A stretch of DNA of 64,000 bases, taken from assembly GCF_000720425.1 (NCBI RefSeq), contig NZ_JOAJ01000001.1:1116001-1180000 (forward strand), read 5' to 3'. This stretch comes from Nocardia rhamnosiphila NBRC 108938 (GTDB lineage Bacteria > Actinomycetota > Actinomycetes > Mycobacteriales > Mycobacteriaceae). Below the pieces are notes generated by a model. The model was not told the origin of the DNA and did no database searches. It saw only the letters and a program-made list of their open reading frames with translations. A program made the translations under genes and the position numbers. Shown here in pieces: positions 8,647 to 17,124 of the stretch (within the stretch, counting starts at the first letter, position 1; the number at the start of each line of letters is the position of its first letter).

Positions 8647-9539
8647 TGTCCGGCCTCGGTGTCGTGGCCGCCGATCATGCGGTGCAGTTCGTCCTGGGTC
8701 CAGGGCGGGGCGTCGTTGTGGTCGCGGAAGCCGAGGATCGCGGGAGTCGGGCGGTCGTAGCGGCCGACGAATCCGCCGGCGGCGATGAAGATCTGGCCGG
8801 TGACCCGCTCGGCGGCCGTCCCCGCGAGGTACAGGTACAGCTGGGCGACGTAGTCGGCGGGTGGGGCGTCGAGGGCGGCATCCTTGCTGAGCTCGTCGAG
8901 CATGCCGCGGCGGTAGAGTTCCATGATCTTGGCTTCGTAGACGAATCCGCTGGAGAGCCGGGTTTTTGCGCCGGGGCATACGACATTGGCGCGCACCTTG
9001 TGTTCGGCCAGTTCGGCGGCGATGGCGAGGGTGAGGGAGTTGACCGCGCCTTTCCCGGCGGCGTACCCGGTGCCGCCGTAGTCGCCGAGGTAGGCGAAGG
9101 AGCTGGTGTTGATGATGCTGCCGCGGCCCTGGGCGACCATTTTCGGGGCAGCGGCACGGCAGGTGTTGAACGTGGTGGTGAGGTGGGAGTCGAGCAGGGC
9201 CCGCCAATCGCGGGTGCTGACGTCGAGGATGGAGGAGCCGGCGGGTTCGGCGATCCCGGCGCAGTTGACGAGCACGTCGATGGCGCCGAAGGCGCGCACG
9301 CAGGTGTCGACGAGTTCGGTGGCGGTGGATTCGTCCGCGGCGCTGCCGGTGACGCCGATCGCGCGGTGACCGGCGAGGGTCAGGGAGTTGACCGTGCGTT
9401 CGACCGCGGGGGTGTTTCGTCCGTTCACCACCACTCCGGCGCCGTGTCCGGCCAGGGCGTGCGCGACCGCGTAGCCGATGCCGCTGGTGGCGCCGACGAC
9501 CACGGCGCCGCGTCCCCACAGGGTCTGGTTTCCGCTCAT
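8643..9539 (-). CDS. Short-chain dehydrogenase/reductase (SDR)
   Basis: A 298-aa classical SDR. The Rossmann motif VVVGATSGIGYAVA is near the N-terminus, the NAG-type motif is VNCAGI, and the active site has STSS-type serines followed by YAAGK (Tyr and Lys of the catalytic triad). The ATG at 9539 is chosen because 34 upstream residues of the longer frame overlap the promoter region and are not SDR-like. It is the first gene of the operon facing cyp51, and from memory M. tuberculosis also has an SDR next to cyp51 (Rv0765c). A TGTCCGGACA palindrome (9588-9597) lies about 50 bp upstream. Confidence 0.9.
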   Translation of the reverse strand: MSGNQTLWGRGAVVVGATSGIGYAVAHALAGHGAGVVVNGRNTPAVERTVNSLTLAGHRAIGVTGSAADESTATELVDTCVRAFGAIDVLVNCAGIAEPAGSSILDVSTRDWRALLDSHLTTTFNTCRAAAPKMVAQGRGSIINTSSFAYLGDYGGTGYAAGKGAVNSLTLAIAAELAEHKVRANVVCPGAKTRLSSGFVYEAKIMELYRRGMLDELSKDAALDAPPADYVAQLYLYLAGTAAERVTGQIFIAAGGFVGRYDRPTPAILGFRDHNDAPPWTQDELHRMIGGHDTEAGQ

Positions 9540-9580
9540 GGACCTGCTCTCGCTCACTTCTCTCGGCCGAACACTATTCC

Positions 9581-9600
9581 GTACAGGTGTCCGGACAGTA
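9581..9600 (-). promoter_or_regulatory. Operator site A with promoter for the SDR operon
   Basis: On the minus strand this site reads TGTCCGGACACCTGTACGGA, with a perfect palindrome TGTCCGGACA at 9588-9597, followed by a TAGTGT-like -10 box toward the SDR gene. Over 34 bases it matches the site at 25192 (plus strand) at 26 positions, including the stretch TGTACGGAATA. Proposed target of the TetR protein encoded at 34057. Confidence 0.6.
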
Positions 9601-9670
9601 TGGCATCCTGACTGCGCGGCGGGGGTGGAGCGAGGTGGCACGTCTTGCTTGGGCGCAACACACCGTAGTA

Positions 9671-9708
9671 CTGTCCAGACAGGTGTCTACCATAGATCCT
9701 GGACAGTA
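9671..9708 (+). promoter_or_regulatory. Operator site B and extra half-site before cyp51
   Basis: CTGTC-CA-GACAG (9671-9682) overlaps GACA-GG-TGTC (9678-9687), giving three alternating half-sites at 6-bp steps, followed by TACCAT (9688-9693), a possible -10. A further half-site CTGGACAGTA at 9699-9708 repeats the end of site A (CCGGACAGTA). It lies 21-58 bp before the cyp51 ATG. Confidence 0.6.
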
Positions 9709-9728
9709 ATCTGGGGAAGGATTTCCAC

Positions 9729-11084
9729 ATGACTTCGGTGAAACCGCCGCGGGTGTCCGGAGGCGAGCACGAGCACGGCCACCTGGAGGAATTCCGTACC
9801 GACCCGATCGCGCTGATGCGCCGGGTACGGGAGGAATGCGGTGACGTCGGCCAGTTCGAGCTCGCCGGACGCCACGTCGTCCTGCTCACCGGCGCCGAAG
9901 CGAACGAATTCTTCTTCCGCGCCGCCGACGAGGACCTCGACCAGGCCGCCGCCTACCCCTTCATGAAGCCCATCTTCGGCGAGGGCGTGGTATTCGACGC
10001 CAGCCCGGAACGGCGCAAGGAGATGCTGCACAACTCCGCGCTGCGCGGTGACCAGATGCGCGGCCACGCGGCGACCATCGAAAAAGAGGTGGACCGGATG
10101 CTGGCGGGCTGGGCCGAAGAAGGAGAGATCGATCTGCTCGACTTCTTCGCCGAACTCACCATCTACACCTCCTCGGCCTGCCTGATCGGGACGAAGTTCC
10201 GCGAGGAACTGGACAGCCGGTTCGCGCACCTCTACCACAACCTGGAACGCGGTACCGACGCGCTGGCCTATGTGGACCCGTACATGCCGATCGAGAGCTT
10301 CCGGATCCGCGACGAATCCCGGGCCGCGCTCGTCGAACTCGTCCAGGAGATCATGAACGGGCGGATCGCGAACCCGCCCGCCGACAAGGAGGACCGCGAC
10401 CTCCTCGATGTGCTGGTCTCGGTGAAGAAAGAGGACGGCACCCCGCATTTCAGCGCCAGCGAGGTCACCGGCATCTTCATCTCGATGATGTTCGCCGGCC
10501 ATCACACCACCTCGGGTACCGCCGCCTGGTCGGTGATCGAACTGCTGCGGCATCCGGAAGTGCTGTCCGGAGTCGTGAAGGAACTCGACGAGCTCTACGC
10601 CGACGGCCAGGAAGTCAGTTTCCACGCCCTGCGCCAGATTCCCCGGCTGGAGGCGGTGCTCAAGGAGACGCTGCGGTTGCACCCGCCGCTCATCATCCTG
10701 ATGCGGGTCGCCCAGGGCGAGTTCGAGGTGTGCGGGAACCGGATCGAGCCCGGCGACCATGTGGCGGCGACTCCGGCGATCTCCAACCGGCTGCCCGAGG
10801 ATTTCCCGAACCCGGACAGTTTCGATCCCGGCCGCTATCTCGACCCGAACCAGGAAGACCTGGTCAACCGCTGGACCTGGATCCCGTTCGGGGCAGGACG
10901 CCACCGCTGCGTCGGCGCCGCGTTCGCGCTGATGCAGCTCAAGGCGATCTTCTCGGTGCTGCTGCGGGATTGGGAATTCGAGATGGTGCAGCCGTCGGAG
11001 TCCTACCGCAACGATCACTCGAAGATGGTCGTGCAGCTGCAGCAGCCGTGCCGGGTGCGGTACCGCCGCCGGCAGAAGGCCTGA
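9729..11084 (+). CDS. cyp51: Sterol 14-alpha-demethylase cytochrome P450 (CYP51)
   Basis: A 451-aa P450 closely resembling M. tuberculosis CYP51 along its full length (same N-terminal PRVSGG..EHGHLEEFRTDPI and the signature YPFMKPIFGEGVVFDASPER). The I-helix is FAGHHTTSGT, ExxR is ETLR, and the heme-binding Cys is residue 394 in FGAGRHRCVGAA. It catalyses oxidative removal of the 14-alpha-methyl group of sterols in eukaryotes; the bacterial physiological substrate is not settled. A ferredoxin reductase follows after 6 bp, and a small ferredoxin of the type usually adjacent to bacterial cyp51 is encoded 14 kb away (25533). Probably controlled from the operators at 9671-9708. Confidence 0.97.
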   Translation: MTSVKPPRVSGGEHEHGHLEEFRTDPIALMRRVREECGDVGQFELAGRHVVLLTGAEANEFFFRAADEDLDQAAAYPFMKPIFGEGVVFDASPERRKEMLHNSALRGDQMRGHAATIEKEVDRMLAGWAEEGEIDLLDFFAELTIYTSSACLIGTKFREELDSRFAHLYHNLERGTDALAYVDPYMPIESFRIRDESRAALVELVQEIMNGRIANPPADKEDRDLLDVLVSVKKEDGTPHFSASEVTGIFISMMFAGHHTTSGTAAWSVIELLRHPEVLSGVVKELDELYADGQEVSFHALRQIPRLEAVLKETLRLHPPLIILMRVAQGEFEVCGNRIEPGDHVAATPAISNRLPEDFPNPDSFDPGRYLDPNQEDLVNRWTWIPFGAGRHRCVGAAFALMQLKAIFSVLLRDWEFEMVQPSESYRNDHSKMVVQLQQPCRVRYRRRQKA

Positions 11085-11090
11085 GTTGCG

Positions 11091-12764
11091 ATGGCCTACG
11101 TCATCACCCAGCGCTGCTGCAACGACGCCAGTTGCGTGGCCGAATGCCCGGTGGACTGCATCCGGCCGCGCCCCGGCGACCCCCGGTTCGCGTCCGCGGA
11201 GATGCTCTACATCGACCCGGACACCTGCATCGACTGCGGGGCCTGCTACGAGGCGTGCCCGGTGGATGCCATCTACGCCGAAGAGGACCTGCCCGCGCAT
11301 CTCGACGGATTCCGGGATGTCAACGCGGGCTTCTTCGCCCGGCACCCACTGGAACCGGATATGTCCGCCCCGCCGCCGGTGCGGCGCCTGGCCAAAGACC
11401 TCGGCACCCTGCGGGTGGCGATCGTGGGCACCGGCCCGGCCGCCTGTTACGCCGCCGAACAACTGCTCGGCGCGGGAACGGTCGAAGTCGAGATGTTCGA
11501 CCGGCTCCCCACCCCCTGGGGCCTGGCCCGCTACGGGGTCGCGCCGGATCACGCCCAGACCCGCGGCGTCACCGATATGTTCGCGTCCGCCTTCAAACGC
11601 GATGCGCTGCAGATGTATCTGAACACCGAGATCGGGACCCATATCGGCCACGCCGAACTGCGGGAGAGCGCGCACGCGGTGATCTACGCGGTCGGCGCGC
11701 CCGCCGACCGGCGCCTCGATGTTCCCGGGGAGGACCTGACGGGCAGTGTCTCGGCCACCGAATTCGTGGCCTGGTACAACGGGAACCCCGGCTACGCCGA
11801 CCGGGTATTCGATCTCTCCGGTGCACGTGCCGTCATCGTCGGTAACGGGAACGTGGCCCTGGATATCGCGCGGGTGCTCACCATGGACCCCGACGAGCTG
11901 GCCCGCACCGATATCGCCGATCACGCCCTGGCCGCGTTACGCGAGAGCGCGATCCGTGAGGTCGTGATCCTCGGCCGCCGCGGGGTGTTGCAGGCGGCCT
12001 ACACCGCGCCGGAGTTCCGGGCACTCGGACAGCTCGACGGCGTCGATATCGTCGTGCACCCGGGCGATCTGGTGTTCGACGAGGCCGCGCAGGCCTACCG
12101 GGCGGGCACGGAGGCACCGTACGAACTCGGGTTGAAACTCGCGGCCGCCGAAGAGTTCGCGGGCCGCTCGCCGCGGGAGGGCAACAAACGGATCGTATTC
12201 CGGTACTGCGTCTCCCCCACCGAAATCGTGGGCACGGACCGGGTGCGGGCGCTGCGGTACGTACACAACGAACTCACCGGCCCGGTCGCCGCACCCACCG
12301 CGCGGCCGACCGGAGATACCGGTGAGCTCGACACGTCGCTGGTGGTGCGGGCGGTCGGGTACCGAGGTGAACCGATCGGCGATCTGCCGTTCGACGACCA
12401 GCGCGGGGTGCTGCCCACAAACGACGGACGAGTGGTCGACGCGGCGGGCGTGCCCGTGCCCGGGGTGTACGCGGCGGGCTGGATCAAACGGGGGCCGCGC
12501 GGGGTCATCGGCTCCAACCGGGCCGATGCCGCGGAGACGGTGGCCGCGATCCTCGACGATTTCCGGGACGGTGTGCTGCCCATCCCGGTGCGGGACCGGG
12601 CGGCGCTGTCGGATCTGGTGCGCACCCGGCAACCCGATGTGGTCGACCGCACCGCGTGGCAGGCGGTGGATCGCGCCGAACGCGCCGCGGGCGCGGCGGC
12701 GGGACGCCCCCGGGTGAAGCTGGCGACCGTGGCCGAACTGCTCGCCACGGCACGCCGCGGCTGA
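11091..12764 (+). CDS. fprB: Ferredoxin-NADP+ reductase with fused N-terminal 7Fe ferredoxin domain (FprB-like)
   Basis: A 557-aa fusion. Residues 1-80 form a bacterial 7Fe-type ferredoxin (cysteines 9, 15 and 19 in CCNDASCVAECP, then CIDCGACYEACP). From about 105 the adrenodoxin-reductase-like flavoenzyme begins with VAIVGTGPAACYAAEQLL (FAD), followed by IVGNGNVALDIARVL (NADPH) and the C-terminal GWIKRGPRGVIGSNR motif. It starts 6 bp after the cyp51 stop, so it is very likely the electron donor module for CYP51 or for the separate ferredoxin at 25533. It ends inside a long inverted repeat shared with the convergent flavoprotein gene. Confidence 0.93.
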   Translation: MAYVITQRCCNDASCVAECPVDCIRPRPGDPRFASAEMLYIDPDTCIDCGACYEACPVDAIYAEEDLPAHLDGFRDVNAGFFARHPLEPDMSAPPPVRRLAKDLGTLRVAIVGTGPAACYAAEQLLGAGTVEVEMFDRLPTPWGLARYGVAPDHAQTRGVTDMFASAFKRDALQMYLNTEIGTHIGHAELRESAHAVIYAVGAPADRRLDVPGEDLTGSVSATEFVAWYNGNPGYADRVFDLSGARAVIVGNGNVALDIARVLTMDPDELARTDIADHALAALRESAIREVVILGRRGVLQAAYTAPEFRALGQLDGVDIVVHPGDLVFDEAAQAYRAGTEAPYELGLKLAAAEEFAGRSPREGNKRIVFRYCVSPTEIVGTDRVRALRYVHNELTGPVAAPTARPTGDTGELDTSLVVRAVGYRGEPIGDLPFDDQRGVLPTNDGRVVDAAGVPVPGVYAAGWIKRGPRGVIGSNRADAAETVAAILDDFRDGVLPIPVRDRAALSDLVRTRQPDVVDRTAWQAVDRAERAAGAAAGRPRVKLATVAELLATARRG

Positions 12765-12816
12765 ACCCGGCCGGCCCGCGCTGAATCGAGAGGGGGCGCG
12801 GGCCGGCCGGGTTCAG
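12761..12816. terminator. Bidirectional terminator, perfect 21-bp inverted repeat
   Basis: Arms at 12761-12781 and 12796-12816 are perfect reverse complements with a 14-nt loop. Each arm contains the TGA stop of one convergent gene (12762-12764 on plus, 12815-12813 on minus). The very GC-rich stem should terminate from both sides. Confidence 0.85.
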
Positions 12817-15515
12817 TTCGTCACGGCGCGGCGGGCGTAGGCACGGACATCGGCGTCCGGATCATCGACGGCGTGGCGGAGCAACTCCCGGGCCGGTTCG
12901 TGGCCGGGCCACGAGGCCAGGGCGAGGACCGCGGCCTTGCGGACATCCAGATGAGGGTCGGTGAGCGCGGCGGCAAGTTCGGGGACCGCCGAGCCGGGTT
13001 CGGCGCCGGCGAGTCCTTTGGCCGCCCCCACCCGTACCTGCCAGGCGGTGTCCCGCAACGCCGCGGCACAGGACGCGACATCGGATTCGGTGGCGCCGAT
13101 ATCGGCGAAGGCGGCCAGCGCCGCCGCCCGGACCAGCGGGTCACGATCGGACACCAGCCCACGAACGGTATCCGCGCCACCGGTGCCGATGGTGGCCAGA
13201 CCCTGCGCGGCGGCGATCCGCACCTCACGGTTGATGTCGGCGGCCGCGCCGGCCAGGGCATCGTATTCGTCGAGGGAGACCAGTGCCCGCACCGCGGCGA
13301 TCCGCACCCGATGGTCGGAGTCGGCCAGGGCCGCGCGGTAGTCGGCGGCCGCGCCGGCGCGCGCCGCGCGCAGCAGGTCGAGAACCACCGCCCGCACGAC
13401 CGGGTCGGGCGACGTCAGCCGTTCGGCGAGACCCTCGGCGGATGGCAGCACCTCCACCAGTTCGCGCAGCGCGGCCGCGGCGGCGGCCCGCACCGGCGCC
13501 GCGCCGTCGTCGAGCGCGCCGACCAGCAACGCCGCGAAACCATCCGGGGTGTTCTCGGTGAGTGCCGCGATCGTGGCGACCCGGACCCGTTCGTCGGTAT
13601 CGGACAGGTAGGCCGCCAGTTGCCCGGCGGTGGGCGCGTCCAGCGCCAGCAGCGCGAGCAAACGGGGTGAGGCGACCGGGGCCGGCTCGGGGACCGCGGA
13701 CCGGGGTACGGGGGCCGCGGCGCTCGGGGCGCGGCGGTGACCGACGAGTTCGGGCTGCTCGACCGGCACCGGTTCGCCCTGGGACGGCAAGTCGTCCAGA
13801 CCGGGCACGGGCACCAGATACGGGGCGACCGGCCGTTTGAGGAACTCCATGGTGCCGTCGGCGGCCTTGCGCAGGTTCAGGTGGTAGCGCCAGGTCTCGT
13901 CGTCGCGTTCCGGGAGGTCGGCGCGTTCGTGGTAGAGACCCCACCGGGATTCGGTCCGGGTCAGCGAACTGCGGGCGGCCATTTCCGCGCAGTCACGGAT
14001 GAACGACACCTCGGCGGCGCGCATGAGTTCGTGCGGGGTGCGGGCGCCCATCTCGGCGAGATCACCGCGCATCCGTTCGAAGGTTTCCACCGCGAGCGAC
14101 AGTTTCGCGGCGGTTTTCGGCGGCGCCACGTAGTCGTTGACGAACCGGCGCAGTTTGTATTCGACCTGCGGTTGCGGTGGGCCGTCGGGATGCCGCAGGG
14201 GCCGATACACCAGTTCGTGGGCGGCGGCGATCTGGTCGGCGGGCAGTTCGGCGGGCGCCGCGGTCTCGGTCAGGGTGGCGGCCGCGTGCGCGCCGGCGAG
14301 TTCGCCGAACACGAAGGCCCCGATCATGTAGTTGTGCGGGACGCAGGCCAGGTCACCGGCCGCGTACAGGCCGGGCACCGTGGTGCGGGCGTTCTCGTCC
14401 ACCCAGACCCCGGAGGCGGAATGTCCGCCACACAGCCCGATTTCGGAGATGTGCATCTCGATATCGTGGGTGCGGTAGTCGTGGCCGCGGTTGGCGTGAA
14501 AGGTGCCGCGGGTGGGGCGTTCGGTGGTGTGCAGGATGTCCTCGAGCGCGGTCAGCGTCTCATCGGGCAGATGCGACACCTTGAGGTAGATGGGTCCGCG
14601 GGCGGAGTCGATCTCCCGTTTGACCTCGGCGATCATCTGCCCCGACCAGTAGTCGGAATCGACGAACCGCTCCCCCTGCGCATTGACCTGGTACCCGCCG
14701 AACGGGTTGGCGACATAGGCGCAGGCGGGACCGTTGTAATCCTTGATCAGCGGATTGATCTGGAAACATTCGATACCGCTGAGTTCGGCGCCCGCGTGAT
14801 AGGCCATCGAATAGCCGTCGCCGGCGTTGGTGGGATTCTCGTAGGTGCCGTACAGGTAGCCCGACGCCGGCAGTCCCAGCCGGCCGCACGGGCCCGTCGC
14901 CAGGATCACGGCTTTCGCGCCGACCGTGACGAACTCACCGGTCCGGGTGTTCAGTGCGGCCGCCCCGACCGCCCGGCCGCCGTCGGTGAGCACCCGCACC
15001 GGCATCAGCCGGTTCTCGATCCGGATCTTCTCCCGCATCTTCCGTTGCCGCAGCACCCGGTAGAGGGCCTTCTTCACATCCTTGCCCTCGGGCATCGGCA
15101 GCACATACGAGCCCGAGCGGTGCACCCGGCGGACCGCGTACTCGCCGTATTCGTCCTTCTCGAATTTGACGCCGTACTTCTCCAGCCGCTGCACCATGGC
15201 GAACCCGCGGGTCGCGGTCTGGTACACGGTGCGCTGGTCGACGATGCCGTCGTTGGCGCGGGTGATCTCGGCGACGTAGTCCTCGGGTTCGGCCTTCCCG
15301 GGGATGACGGCATTGTTGACGCCGTCCATACCCATGGCCAGCGCACCGGAATGCCGGACATGCGCTTTTTCCAGCAGCAGCACGTGCGCGCCCTGTTCGG
15401 CGGCGGTCAGCGCGGCCATGGTGCCGGCCGTACCGCCGCCGATGACCAGCACATCGCAGTCCAGACGCACGGTGTCGGCGATATCCGGAGCCGCGAGCAA
15501 GGTGGGTGCGGTCAC
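12813..15515 (-). CDS. AprA/SdhA-family flavoprotein fused to nine HEAT repeats
   Basis: A 900-aa protein. Residues about 18-420 form an FAD_binding_2 domain (VLVIGGGTAGTMAALTAAEQG, ILATGPCG, GLYAAGDLA) of the succinate dehydrogenase/fumarate reductase/adenylylsulfate reductase superfamily. A C-terminal helical domain follows (about 440-570, with RSSLTRTESRWGLYHERAD). From 616 to 900 are nine HEAT/PBS-lyase repeats, each with a DxxVRxAAxxAL-type core. The GTG start overlaps the ABC ATPase stop as GTGA (15512-15515). It is the last gene of an operon with a 2x[4Fe-4S] ferredoxin and a NitT/TauT-type importer, so it is probably a ferredoxin-coupled reductase or oxidase for the imported compound. 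HEAT repeats usually bind partner proteins; the fusion is unusual for this enzyme family. The substrate is unknown. Confidence 0.88.
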   Translation of the reverse strand: MTAPTLLAAPDIADTVRLDCDVLVIGGGTAGTMAALTAAEQGAHVLLLEKAHVRHSGALAMGMDGVNNAVIPGKAEPEDYVAEITRANDGIVDQRTVYQTATRGFAMVQRLEKYGVKFEKDEYGEYAVRRVHRSGSYVLPMPEGKDVKKALYRVLRQRKMREKIRIENRLMPVRVLTDGGRAVGAAALNTRTGEFVTVGAKAVILATGPCGRLGLPASGYLYGTYENPTNAGDGYSMAYHAGAELSGIECFQINPLIKDYNGPACAYVANPFGGYQVNAQGERFVDSDYWSGQMIAEVKREIDSARGPIYLKVSHLPDETLTALEDILHTTERPTRGTFHANRGHDYRTHDIEMHISEIGLCGGHSASGVWVDENARTTVPGLYAAGDLACVPHNYMIGAFVFGELAGAHAAATLTETAAPAELPADQIAAAHELVYRPLRHPDGPPQPQVEYKLRRFVNDYVAPPKTAAKLSLAVETFERMRGDLAEMGARTPHELMRAAEVSFIRDCAEMAARSSLTRTESRWGLYHERADLPERDDETWRYHLNLRKAADGTMEFLKRPVAPYLVPVPGLDDLPSQGEPVPVEQPELVGHRRAPSAAAPVPRSAVPEPAPVASPRLLALLALDAPTAGQLAAYLSDTDERVRVATIAALTENTPDGFAALLVGALDDGAAPVRAAAAAALRELVEVLPSAEGLAERLTSPDPVVRAVVLDLLRAARAGAAADYRAALADSDHRVRIAAVRALVSLDEYDALAGAAADINREVRIAAAQGLATIGTGGADTVRGLVSDRDPLVRAAALAAFADIGATESDVASCAAALRDTAWQVRVGAAKGLAGAEPGSAVPELAAALTDPHLDVRKAAVLALASWPGHEPARELLRHAVDDPDADVRAYARRAVTN

Positions 15516-16279
15516 GACAGGGCCTCCACGAGTCGGTCGCGCTCCAGTTGCCGATCGGCGGCCGCGCGCGGATTCGGTACATCGATCAGGGCGCGCAGCG
15601 GTTTCCCGGCACGGCCCAGGACGGCGATCCGGTCGCCGAGCAGCAACGCCTCGTCCACATCGTGGGTGACGAACACGATGGTGGTGGGGTGGGTGCGCCA
15701 GGTCTCGATCAGCAGCCGTTGCATGGTGGCGCGGGTCTGGGTGTCCAGGGCGCCGAACGGTTCGTCCATCATCACCGCGCGCGGCGCGCCGGCCAGGCCG
15801 CGGGCGAGTTGTACGCGTTGCCGCATACCCCCGGACAGGCTCTTGGGCAGGAAATCGGCGAACCCGGTGAGCCCGACCTCCTCGATCCAGCGGTCGGCCG
15901 CGGCGCGGCGCCCGGCCTTGGGTTCACCCCGCAACCGCAGCGCCAGTTCGATATTGGCGCGCACACTGCGCCACGGCAGCAGGGCGTTGTCCTGGAACAC
16001 CACCGCGCGGTCACGGGAGGTGGTGGTGACGGGGTCGCCGTCGGCGAGGACGCGGCCGGAGTCGGGGGGCAGCAGCCCGGCCAGGGCACGCAGGACCGTG
16101 GACTTCCCGCACCCCGAGGGGCCGGTGAGCACGAGAATTTCGCCGGGACGCACATCCAGCGACAGCCGGTCGATCACCGGGTCACCGGTGTAGGACAGCG
16201 AAATCTGGTCGAGCCGCAGGCTCATTCCCGGTGCGCCGGTACCGGACGCGGGGGTTTCGGTGGTGAGGGTGGTGGTCAT
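15512..16279 (-). CDS. NitT/TauT-type ABC transporter ATPase
   Basis: A 255-aa ATPase with Walker A GPSGCGKST, Q-loop VFQDNALLPW, signature LSGGMRQRVQLARGLA, Walker B AVMMDEPFGALD and switch VTHDVDEAL. It resembles SsuB/TauB/NrtD. The ATG at 16279 overlaps the permease stop as ATGA, and its own TGA overlaps the flavoprotein GTG. The energy-coupling subunit of the operon's importer. Confidence 0.93.
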   Translation of the reverse strand: MTTTLTTETPASGTGAPGMSLRLDQISLSYTGDPVIDRLSLDVRPGEILVLTGPSGCGKSTVLRALAGLLPPDSGRVLADGDPVTTTSRDRAVVFQDNALLPWRSVRANIELALRLRGEPKAGRRAAADRWIEEVGLTGFADFLPKSLSGGMRQRVQLARGLAGAPRAVMMDEPFGALDTQTRATMQRLLIETWRTHPTTIVFVTHDVDEALLLGDRIAVLGRAGKPLRALIDVPNPRAAADRQLERDRLVEALS

Positions 16280-17124
16280 CGGTTGTTCTCCTCTCCCCGC
16301 GGCAGCCAGCGGGTGACCCGGCGGCCGAGGAGTTCGATCGCCGCGGAGGTGCCGAAACCGAGGACGCCGATGGTGACGATCCCGACGAAGACACCCGGAT
16401 AATCGACGATGGTGTAGGCTTGCCAGGTGCGGTAGCCGACACCGAGGCGGCCGGAGATCATCTCCGCGGACACCAGGCAGATCCAGGCCACCCCGATCCC
16501 GACCGACAGTCCACCGAAGATCCCCGGCAACGCACCGGGGAACACCACCCGCAGCAGCACATCCCACCGGTTGCCGCCGAGCGTACGCACCGAGTCCTCC
16601 CACAGGGTGGGCAGCGCGCGGACCGCGTGGCGGGTGCTGACCATGATCGGGAAATAGGCGGCCAGGCCGGTGATGAATACGATGCCGGCTTCGTCGTCGG
16701 GGAACAGCAGGATGGCGATCGGCACGACCGCGATGGCCGGGACGGGCCGGGCCAGCTCGGTGAGCGGGCCCAGGATTCCGGCGAACAGGCGGGACCGGCC
16801 CAGGGCGATACCGCTGGTCACCCCGAGGACGGTGGCGATACCGAAGCCGGTGAGGATGCGGATCAGGGATTGGGCCAGATCCAGGTAGTAGACATCGGTG
16901 CCGAGTTGGCGGCCGAACGCGGCAATCACCTCGGTCACCGAGGGCAGGGTGTCGAACCGCAGCCACAGCCGGATATCTGCGGTGGTCAGGACCTGCCAGA
17001 GCAGGATCGCGGCCAGCACGGAACCCACTCGCAGCAGCCGGCCCGGCCACACCGACCGCCCGGGCCGGCGCGATGGGGCCGTCGCCGCAGCCGGGGCGGC
17101 AGCGAGGGTGGTGGCCGCGGTCAT
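16276..17124 (-). CDS. NitT/TauT-type ABC transporter permease
   Basis: A 282-aa inner-membrane permease with about six transmembrane segments and the EAA-like loop (ALPTLWEDSVRTLGGNRWDVLLRVVFPGALPGI), as in SsuC/TauC. It starts at an ATG overlapping the substrate-binding protein stop (ATGA, 17121-17124). Forms the channel with the ATPase at 15512. Confidence 0.92.
   Translation of the reverse strand: MTAATTLAAAPAAATAPSRRPGRSVWPGRLLRVGSVLAAILLWQVLTTADIRLWLRFDTLPSVTEVIAAFGRQLGTDVYYLDLAQSLIRILTGFGIATVLGVTSGIALGRSRLFAGILGPLTELARPVPAIAVVPIAILLFPDDEAGIVFITGLAAYFPIMVSTRHAVRALPTLWEDSVRTLGGNRWDVLLRVVFPGALPGIFGGLSVGIGVAWICLVSAEMISGRLGVGYRTWQAYTIVDYPGVFVGIVTIGVLGFGTSAAIELLGRRVTRWLPRGEENNR

Noticed and set aside
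9581..9708. KstR or KstR2 binding sites at the cyp51/SDR divergon
   Set aside because: The sequences do not match the KstR (AACnnGTT-like) or KstR2 (AAGCAAG-like) consensus; the GACA/TGTC pattern is different.
9687..11924. 745-aa minus-strand open frame across cyp51
   Set aside because: It is antisense to the unmistakable CYP51 and FprB-like genes, an artefact of high GC.
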